From Mesorhabditis belari (lineage: Eukaryota; Nematoda; Chromadorea; Rhabditida; Rhabditidae): DNA of 64,000 bases. Numbering within the stretch: the first letter of the stretch is position 1; every line of letters starts with the position of its first letter. The position numbers and the translations under genes are program-made. Positions 57,093 to 64,000 of this stretch are shown piece after piece. The stretch is from assembly GCA_958450365.1 (NCBI GenBank), contig CAUEEP010000939.1, positions 1,488,001 through 1,552,000 of the forward strand. The letters run 5' to 3'. The notes beneath the pieces are model-generated. The model saw only the letters and a program-made list of their open reading frames with translations. It was not told the DNA's origin and did no database searches.

Positions 57093-58175
57093 TTAGCGAC
57101 GATACCAAAGTTGAGCTTCACGTTTTCGTTTGATCTTCTTTTGTAATTGGAGAACTCCGTAAAGAAGAGCCTCAGCGGTTGGAGGGCAACCAGGCACGTA
57201 AATATCAACCTAAAAGGGAATTTTTAAAGTTGTACTTTACAAAATAATTAAAGTTAACACACCGGAATAACTCGATCGCAGCCACGAAGAACTGAATAGG
57301 CGTAGTGATAATACCCTCCTCCGTTTGCGCACGAACCCATAGAAATTACCCATCTGTGAAAATAATAATTGAATACGTAGACAAATATAGCTGCTATTGT
57401 GTTATCAAAAAATTAAAATGTTTTTTTTCTAAAGACCAATTAATAGGTAAGCAATTCAACTGACTACTAGGCATAATTTCTAGAGCTTAAAGCAAAAAGC
57501 AAATTTACTCACTTTGCCTCCGGCATCTGATCGTAGATGCGCCTCAACGCGGGAGCCATCTTATTCGTTACAGTTCCAGCGACAAAAATGAGATCGCACT
57601 AAACGTTTTACAACGTTTTTAAAATTAATTAAGCGAACCTGTCGAGGCGACGCTCGAAACACAACTCCATAGCGATCCATGTCATAACGAGGAGCGGCAA
57701 AGTGCCTAAAATTGATCATAAGTAAAGCAAAGTAAAAATAAACCAACATCATTTCGACGGCGCAACAAGCAAGTCCAAAAGTGAGCGGCCAAAGCGATGT
57801 TCTTTGTGCCATGTTCATCACATCATCTAAAAAAAGACGATTAGCATTGCTTGACTCATAATCAAATAACAATATAACTAAAGATTTTCTAAAGGTTTAG
57901 TCAATATAATAATCTAATAAAATCTACTACCCAGTCGAGCCAAGGCATATTCGGCAGTACTGTTTGGGGCGGTGAAAGGCGTGCCAGTTTTGTTCAACCC
58001 TTTTGGGGCATCTCCCTAAAATGTCAAATATAATCATAGTTTTCTATGTAAGCGGTTATCCAAGTATCTAATTAATCTACCAAACAAAACTAACCGTTAG
58101 TTCGAGTGTTGAAGTCGGTGTTGCAAGCCGGCGGACGCTTTGCGCGGCAATCGCCCGCAAAGGTGTCTGTAGCAT
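57093..58175 (-). CDS. nduf-7: NADH dehydrogenase Fe-S protein 7 (complex I PSST subunit)
   Basis: Mitochondrial complex I subunit carrying iron-sulfur cluster N2, next to the quinone site. Seven exons (58175-58095, 58015-57931, 57826-57748, 57705-57639, 57598-57513, 57353-57263, 57209-57093) give 201 aa. The first ~40 residues are Arg/Ser/Thr-rich without acids, as for a mitochondrial presequence ([17 protein letters not shown]). All four cluster ligands are present: [10 protein letters not shown] (Cys76, Cys77), [14 protein letters not shown] (Cys141) and [14 protein letters not shown] (Cys171). The C-terminus [10 protein letters not shown] is family-typical. The exon 3 donor is GTTGGT, which restores GAA ATG CAC across the splice. 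TTTCAG lies 2 nt before the ATG, indicating trans-splicing. Divergent from the PIG-L gene and probably upstream cistron to gei-17. Confidence 0.95.
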
Positions 58176-58618
58176 ACCTGAAAAAGCAGCAAATTATGGG
58201 TCATAAAATAGGAAAAAGATTAAAAAGACTAAAGTGACATTATTTTGTGACGCGTTCTATATTCTCGAGGCCAAGAGCAATACAACAATTCTTGAGAGTA
58301 GTGAGAGAACAATTTTTAACAACTACTCCAGATTTACTTAGACAGATATTCAAAATTTGCTGAAAAACCGTACAAATCGCTGGAAAAGATTAGGCAAGAC
58401 TAAATTTCTTTAGAGTAACAAACAAATAAAAAATTTTGTAACGAAATGCGACAAAAAAAATTCAGAGACTCTGCGGGTGTGAGAGGGCTGCCTGGGAAAC
58501 GGGCCAATCCAATCGACGGCTAAGAAAAGAGCGCTATGTTTTTGTCGCGTCGCGTAGTTGCAGAAAAAAATTACAAATTACTTATGAGTGGTCACTTTGT
58601 GCCGGCTAATGAAATTCC

Positions 58619-59455
58619 ATGTTCTCACAATTTCTTTCGTCGACGATTTTCCTACTAGAGCTTGTGTTCAATCGGTGGATGTGCTTTCTGGCAGCCATCT
58701 CGCTACTCTTCGTGTTCATCATTCGACAATTCTGGTTCAATCGCCCGTTTCCCACCTCGTTGCCCGCTAAAGTGTTACTTGTGATCGCACATCCCGACGA
58801 TGAAACGATGTTTTTCGCGCCGACGATCACCGAACTCACCAAGCAAGGCCACAGAGTGTTCCTATTATGCACATCGACTGGCGATTTCTATGGACAAGGA
58901 CAATTACGAGCTAAAGAACTACGAGAAGCTGTGCAATTCTTGGGCATCAATCCGTCGGATGTGAGTATTTTGGATTACGACAAGTTCAAGGATGGCCACC
59001 AATGGGATCACTTGGAATTGTCTGACGTACTGCTAAAGCAAATCAAGCTTTTGGATGCCGAGGTGATCATTTCGTTTGATGATGGCGGTGTGTCGCACCA
59101 TTCAAATCACATTTCGATCTTCGATGCCCTACAGGAGTTGTACTCGCGTGGAGAGCTTCCAATTAACACACAAGTTTTCTGTCTTGACACAGTCAGTGTT
59201 CTTCGCAAATACGCCTGGATCCTCGACGTCTCTCTGTCGATTGTGCAATCTCCGTTTTGTTACTTTGCAACGATGCGAAGCTTTTTTGCCGCATGGAGAG
59301 CGATGCGGGCACATAGATCCCAACTATTATGGTTTCGATATTTGTATGTGTTGTTTAGTCGATATCTTGTCATTAACACTTATCGACGAATTGCTCCTCA
59401 AATTCGTATCCCAAAACAGAAAAGCTTTAGGAAGCATGAAAATAAAAACAAATAG
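58619..59455 (+). CDS. N-acetylglucosaminyl-phosphatidylinositol de-N-acetylase (PIG-L)
   Basis: Zinc-dependent deacetylase that converts GlcNAc-PI to GlcN-PI, the second step of GPI-anchor synthesis, on the cytosolic face of the ER. One intronless frame of 278 aa, near the 252 aa of the human enzyme. An N-terminal membrane anchor (residues about 19-38, WMCFLAAISLLFVFIIRQF) is followed by the catalytic motifs VIAHPDDETMFFAP (zinc ligands His and Asp-Glu) and GGVSHHSNHISI (HxxH), with LLCTSTGDFYGQG and RAKELREA between them. The start was chosen as the first Met of the only long frame; an upstream ATG at 58584 is out of frame. The lack of introns contrasts with all neighbours. It is transcribed divergently from nduf-7, with about 440 bp between starts. 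Confidence 0.93.
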   Translation: MFSQFLSSTIFLLELVFNRWMCFLAAISLLFVFIIRQFWFNRPFPTSLPAKVLLVIAHPDDETMFFAPTITELTKQGHRVFLLCTSTGDFYGQGQLRAKELREAVQFLGINPSDVSILDYDKFKDGHQWDHLELSDVLLKQIKLLDAEVIISFDDGGVSHHSNHISIFDALQELYSRGELPINTQVFCLDTVSVLRKYAWILDVSLSIVQSPFCYFATMRSFFAAWRAMRAHRSQLLWFRYLYVLFSRYLVINTYRRIAPQIRIPKQKSFRKHENKNK

Positions 59456-59621
59456 TCCTTTTCGATAGTCAATTGCTCCAACGTATGTGCCATTTTTTTG
59501 TTTACGGGTTTATTGTACTTAATTCATAGGCCTAGATTGTTTATTTCGAAGATCTGATCTCTATTTTGTGCCATTGTTTTTATTCAAAGCTCTATAAATA
59601 TCAAATTTCAGATTCAGAGGG

Positions 59622-61947
59622 ATGAACGAGTTGGACAAGCTGTCGCTACTAAAAAGGAAGAAGTCTTCAGGTATTCTTGATTCTTTTGAATAATAGCCTT
59701 TGTTTCTTTTTAGATGATCCGAATAGTGCTGGTGAACAAAGACAACGAATCGTAAGCGTTGTTTGTTTGATTTTTAATGTTATGCAATATTTAGACAATT
59801 ACTACTAGCGGCAATCCCGGAGACAGAAGGTTGTTATTTTAGTTTTTTCGAAGTTAAGGTTGCTTTTAGAATTTATCTTGGATCGGATCGCCGTCATGTA
59901 ACCGGGAGGGGTCGTTTGGATGGAGGGCGGCTCTCGTTCCCTGCAGGGTAAACATATTGTGAAAAACTCGTTGGTATGCGTAAATTTAGTGGTCCTGCTA
60001 GAGGGGTACGCTTCAATGCTTCTCGAGATTCAAGAAACTTTGATCGTTCAGGTATTTATTGATTTAAAATTTGCGTATAGATAAAGTTTTAGAACGGAGT
60101 CGACGGAAGTCTGAAGGAACGCGAGATTACGACGAAGGACCAATGGACCCAAGCAAGCCCCAACTAAAGTTGGTTGATCCGGCATTTGTTCCACGAGGTC
60201 GTGGATATTTTGATGTAAGTTTTTAAAAAAGTGTGGGTATTACGAAGACAATTAAATTTTAAATGCGAAGATACTTAAAAACTGTTGGAAGAAACATTGT
60301 TGGCTATCAAAATGATTTTTTAATTTTAGCACGATAGCCGCGAAAAGGACACATGGCAGGGGAATGACCTCTACGATCCGCGTCGAGACAATGGATTTCG
60401 AAATGATCGACGTCGTGATCGAGATGATGATCGCGGAACTTCATGGCGAGGTTTCGATCGGGTATGAGGTGTAATTTCAGCCATCTTTATCTGACCATTT
60501 AGCCTAACACCGGCTCGTCTAGCTTCAACCGCAAATTTGAAAGGTTTGTTGGATTTATTCAAGTTTATCCTTTAACTTTAGATCATCAGCAGCTGACGGT
60601 GTTTGGACCCACGACAAGTTCTTCGAGATAGAAGGTGGTGGTGAGGAGCAAGAAAACAAGGATAAACCGGAAGGACAGCCAGATCATCAGGTACTTGAGA
60701 ATTTCATGGTAGTTTTCTACGGCTAAGCTTTTAAGGACCGTTGAAATACCTTAGCTTGTGAAATCATAATAATACCCCACTTTTTGTGCTTTATCTATTG
60801 ACACCAAAATAGGTTTCCTTACAAGAGAATGGTCCGAAGTGAATATGACTTTGGGATGGATCATACCTCATTCAATAGATCTCATGGTGAATATTGACGT
60901 CCAAAAAAATTAGCTACCCAAAGTAACTCTACAACGAGAAATGGGGCCGACAGGGAGCAAAAACGATAAAAATGGCGTTTTTGACCCTCTTTGACGGCGC
61001 TGGAACTTTTACTGAATCAATATTTTTGAATAATCTTTTTTGCATGTATTAGAACTTGAATGAAACTAAAAAATAAACTTTTATTCATTATAGAAACAAT
61101 GTTGCTAAAAAAAGTTCAGTAAACTTTGGCTAAAATTAATAGCTTTCAAATGTAAAATTTTGGATTTGGAAATCAAATTTTGCTATTTTTTAGCTTTATT
61201 CAAGTTCTATTACATGCAAAAAAAGATTATTCAAAAATATTAATTCAGTAAAAAGTTCCAGCTCTGTCAAGGAGGGTTAAAAACGTGATTTTTGCTCCTT
61301 GTCGGTCGCATTTCTCGTTGTAGAGTTACTTTGGGAATCAATTTTTGTTGGCTAATTTTTTTGGAAATCAATATTCACCATGAGATCCTTTGAATGAGGT
61401 ATGGCTCATCCCAAACGCTCATATTCACTTCGGACCATTCCCTTGTTAGCTAAAGTGTCTAAACCGCATCATCGAGCCGTCGCATTTTTTGACTACCTGA
61501 CTTCACACTCCCAAAAAAAAATCCAGACACAAGACATTTTGAACCCGTTTTAATGTTATTTTGCAGAAAAATAATTGGCCTTTCTAATGAAACAAACCGT
61601 AGTTCAATTAGTGCATTTGTTGGATTTAAACGGAAGTACGAAAGGACTTTTTGGACAGCCTAATATTTTAGGGAGTTGCAAGCAAAGATCGCCGACGTTC
61701 TCGATCTCGGTCGCATTCAAGATCTCGCTCCGGATCCCGCGAACGTTATGCAAATCGACGCCCAGCCGATGATCGTCGTGGCTTCAACAAAACTCGCGGA
61801 TTTGGCCGTCGGCGGTATGTCAATCTTCGCTTAAAAAATTTTATGTGCTTTAATACGATCACAAAAATGATGAAAGTATGATTTATTTATAAAGTTTTTT
61901 TCAGTCGTTCTCCATCTCCATTCCGAGGCCGTGATCGTCGCCACTAA
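59622..61947 (+). CDS. Btz/CASC3-like RS-domain protein
   Basis: Exons (phases consistent): 59622-59670, 59714-59751, 59795-59829, 59870-59947, 59990-60051, 60093-60214, 60330-60461, 60503-60543, 60582-60690, 61672-61814, 61905-61947; about 280 aa. An RG-rich N-terminal third is followed by DPAFVPRGRGYFDHDSREK and later GVWTHDKFFEIE, the two separated short blocks characteristic of the Btz/SELOR region by which Barentsz/CASC3 binds eIF4A3 in the exon junction complex. The C-terminus is an RS domain (RRRSRSRSHSRSRSGSRERY, then RSPSPFRGRDRRH). The last intron but one contains a foldback and a mariner fragment next to its acceptor. TTTCAG lies 11 nt before the ATG; AATAAA is at about 62061. CASC3 is the best guess; another SELOR-like RS protein is possible. 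Confidence 0.72.
60821..61444. mobile_element. Foldback element in an intron of the Btz-like gene
   Basis: About 620 bp. Ends CAAGAGAATGGTCCGAAGTG / CACTTCGGACCATTCCCTTG; the arms continue (ATCATACCTCATTCAA, GTAACTCTACAACGAGAAAT) to a centre near 61135. Non-coding. Confidence 0.8.
61557..61668. mobile_element. Mariner terminal fragment, reverse orientation
   Basis: Reverse complement of the 51432-51545 fragment, ending TTTGGACAGCCTAATA. The TTTTAG acceptor of the next Btz-like exon begins within a few bases of this end. Confidence 0.7.
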
Positions 61948-62029
61948 CTTCAACAGAACTCGTTCTTTTTTCGGTTACTATTACGTTCGTTGGTGTCAAA
62001 AAATATTCTCTTTGTAAATTGTGATTATT

Positions 62030-62976
62030 CTAAAGGTCTCCACAATTGTTTTCTGTTGTTAATAAACTTATTTCACTTTGTTTAGGTGGCTCAATTAAGC
62101 CATCGACTTTTCGATTATAAGCGTCAAGGTCTTCGAAGTTGGTTCGTTGCTTGATCTCATAGTCTAACACTTGCAAAATATTGTTTTTCTGAAAGTATTA
62201 GAGATTTTTGAATAGAACCTGTTCATTCTACCAAGTTATCCAGAATTTCAACGATTCCATGGGTCTTATGGTGTCGAAGGGCACATTTTGCGCACAACTG
62301 AAAGAGTTTTTACTCATTTTTGGCATTATTGGACTAACCAAACAAGGGACAGTATTGGATGAGCAGGTTTTACAGTCGATTACTGTATCAGTGATCCGCT
62401 AAATGGATTGGAGTAATTCTAAGATGAGCTTCACCGACTTTTGCTCCACAATCAACACATCGGATAGGGCTAACCGGTAGATCTTTTAATTGTTGAAGAA
62501 TTTCTGAAACTTTTAATTCCCATGAGCTTTTTGATGGTAACCAAGAAGAAAATCGGCGTCTTGTCGATCGGCGGTGAAACAGGATTGGAGCTGGCATTTG
62601 TAGATGTATCTTGTAGGTTCAGATGATCTTGTAGGTTTTCTTGGGATCGTGAAGACTTCTCTCGCAATCTGAGCTGAAATTCGGGGATAAACGTTAGTGC
62701 AAATGACATTGGTAAATGTTGAAGAAACACAGCCCAAGGGATTAAAGATTAGATTACGGTAGATATGTTGTATTGATCGCTTTTTCCAGCAAACAAGTAA
62801 GTCTAGATGACAATAGCTTTTCCTTGAGCCCATCTTTTAAACAATCTGCTTTCACTAACTGATCGCTCTTCACGCTCTTGGCGAACTCTCAGCGCACAAC
62901 CCGTACACAAAGAGTGACCACAACCGAGACACTCACGGGACATTTGGAGGGATTTGTCCATTTGAAATCTTGTCAT
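62030..62976 (-). CDS. RING/B-box (TRIM-like) protein, probably 5' truncated
   Basis: Putative E3 ubiquitin ligase of the small nematode RING plus B-box type. The first visible exon carries the second half of a RING (RECLGCGHSLCTGCALRV). Later exons splice to a B-box: CVDCGAKV, then VIDCKTCSSNTVPCL, then LCAKCALRHHKTHGIVEI with the C/H spacing of the family. The last exon encodes a coiled coil (NNILQVLDYEIKQRTNFEDL) and ends at 62030. Introns are 38-52 nt. The first RING pair (CxxC) expected upstream is missing: the frame closes at a stop 10 codons before MTRFQMDKS, and a mariner end lies 65 bp upstream. The reading frame of the linker between RING and B-box (62470-62680) is ambiguous. Either a first exon lies beyond the mariner, outside the window, or the gene is broken. 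Confidence 0.6.
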
Positions 62977-63041
62977 TCCTCCATTCAGACTTTCTTATTG
63001 ACCACAACAGACTGATCTATTAGAATAACCAGAGTATACTA

Positions 63042-64000
63042 TTAGGTTGGTGCAGATGAAACTTCCGTCACACTTGTTTTTTTATATTTTGGATCTAATA
63101 AAAGTTTTTATTGAAGATATTTGTCTATCTGAAAGAGCGTCTCTTTGCGCGTCTTTTGATATCTAAGACTTATGCGTTTTACTTAATTTGAAGTAATTTA
63201 TAGCTTCTTGAAAATGGTTGACCAAAAATTTCGAGTGCGATTTTGCTTGTTGTATGATTTTAAATAAGGCATAACGGCTGCGGAATCTCATCGTGCACTG
63301 TGCAAAGCATTCGGCGATGACGTGTTGTCCGAACATCAATGCCGGACTTGGTTTCAGCGCTTCTCAGACGGTGATGAAAGTTTGGAAGACGAAAAACGCG
63401 GGAATCCGCCTCAAATTGTCGACAACAATAGGTTGAAGAACGCTATCGAATCGGACCCATGCCAAACAACTCGGGAGCTTGCAGAGCTGTTTGACTGCGA
63501 CCATACAGCCATTCTCCGCCATTTGCACGCAATTGGTAAGACGAATCGGTGTGGAAAATGGGTGCCACATCAGCTCAGCGACGCAAACAAGGGCAAACAT
63601 CGAGTTACAATGGCGCAAAGACCGTCGGTTTTCTCGACTCCATTGTTACGTCAGATGAAAAGTGGATATGTTACGACAACACAACGAGAAAACGGCAGTG
63701 GTTGGAGGCCGGTGAACCGCCAAAACCGACTCCCAAACCGAATATCCACGGAAAAAAGGTGATGCTTTGTATTTGGTGGAACAGTAAAGGTCTCGTGTAT
63801 TTTGAGGTGCTGGATTTGGGTCAAAGAGTCACGGCGGATCTCTACAAAGCCCAATTGAGCCGCTTGGACCAGACATTGCTTCGTCAAGGCAATAACACGG
63901 CGACTACAAAATTCCTCCACGATAAGGCTCGACCCCACACGGCGAAGATCACTTAGCAGAAAATCGAGGAATTGGGCTGGGAAGTTCTGCCACATCCGCC
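63042..64000 (+). mobile_element. Mariner element, defective, 5' end to window edge
   Basis: Starts TTAGGTTGGTGCAGATGAAA after a TA dinucleotide at 63040-63041, the standard mariner terminus. The transposase frame from 63214 runs to the window end with at least three lesions: an in-frame TAA after VRFCLLYDFK, a frameshift near 63630, and a TAG after HTAKIT. Confidence 0.9.
63214..64000 (+). pseudogene. Mariner transposase pseudogene
   Basis: The N-terminal helix-turn-helix region is recognisable (ESHRALCKAFGDDVLSEHQC, then TWFQRF and TTRELAELFDCDHTAILRHL). The catalytic half is in another frame: VTSDEKWICYDN with the first Asp and HDKARPHTAK with the second Asp of the DD34D triad; the third lies beyond the edge. 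The lesions make this copy inactive. Confidence 0.88.

Noticed and set aside
59076..59468. 130-codon plus frame within the PIG-L gene
   Set aside because: Overlaps the recognised PIG-L frame, which carries all catalytic motifs.

Overview
The window is nuclear DNA from a rhabditid-type nematode that is not C. elegans itself. Evidence: most introns are 38-55 nt with TTTCAG or TTTTAG acceptors; most genes have such an acceptor a few bases before the start codon (spliced-leader acceptance); two gene pairs are spaced like operons; one array is made of the nematode telomere hexamer TTAGGC; and the gene order mef-2, nduf-7, gei-17 recalls the W10D5.1, W10D5.2, W10D5.3 neighbours of C. elegans (from memory). 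All coding calls come from conceptual splicing by eye.

Layout. 0-2.2 kb: two minus-strand genes in operon-like order, a TPD52-family gene followed by the 5' part of chaf-1 (CAF-1 large subunit), which runs off the left edge. 2.2-12.7 kb: no convincing gene; foldback elements, minisatellites, a tandem array of long palindromes and tRNA-like Pol III units. 12.76-29.67 kb: mef-2 in eight short exons, with 4.0-kb and 9.6-kb introns made largely of different minisatellites, tRNA-like units and interstitial telomeric repeat. 31.3-35.3 kb and 41.2-46.3 kb: two paralogous blocks built from repeated copies of exons 16-18 of gei-17, with a ubiquitin-specific protease gene between them. 46.8-48.4 kb: an unrecognised plus-strand gene. 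48.5-52.9 kb: a foldback, a roughly 400-bp tandem repeat rich in perfect hairpins, and a decayed duplicate of the 3' end of mef-2. 52.97-58.18 kb: nduf-7 then gei-17 (PIAS SUMO E3), minus strand, probably one operon. 58.6-61.9 kb, plus strand: PIG-L deacetylase and a Btz/CASC3-like RS protein. 62.0-63.0 kb: a small RING/B-box gene, apparently 5'-truncated beside a mariner element. 63.04-64 kb: a defective mariner copy running off the right edge.

Most interesting signal. The GEI-17 tail carries a SUMO-interacting motif (IITLDD) followed at once by a stretch matching every consensus position of a ubiquitin-interacting motif (acidic run, I-x-x-A-x-x-x-S-x-x-E). The exon encoding this module and the two tail exons after it were copied repeatedly into the 33-35 and 42-45 kb blocks. 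There some copies keep the UIM but lost the SIM, and one keeps the SIM but lost the UIM. The copies sit behind a new N-terminal module of about 63 residues not found in gei-17. With the USP, the PIAS, the RING/B-box gene and a perfect phospho-dependent SUMOylation site in MEF-2, this is a SUMO/ubiquitin-rich neighbourhood that seems to be making new SUMO- or ubiquitin-binding proteins by exon-cassette amplification.
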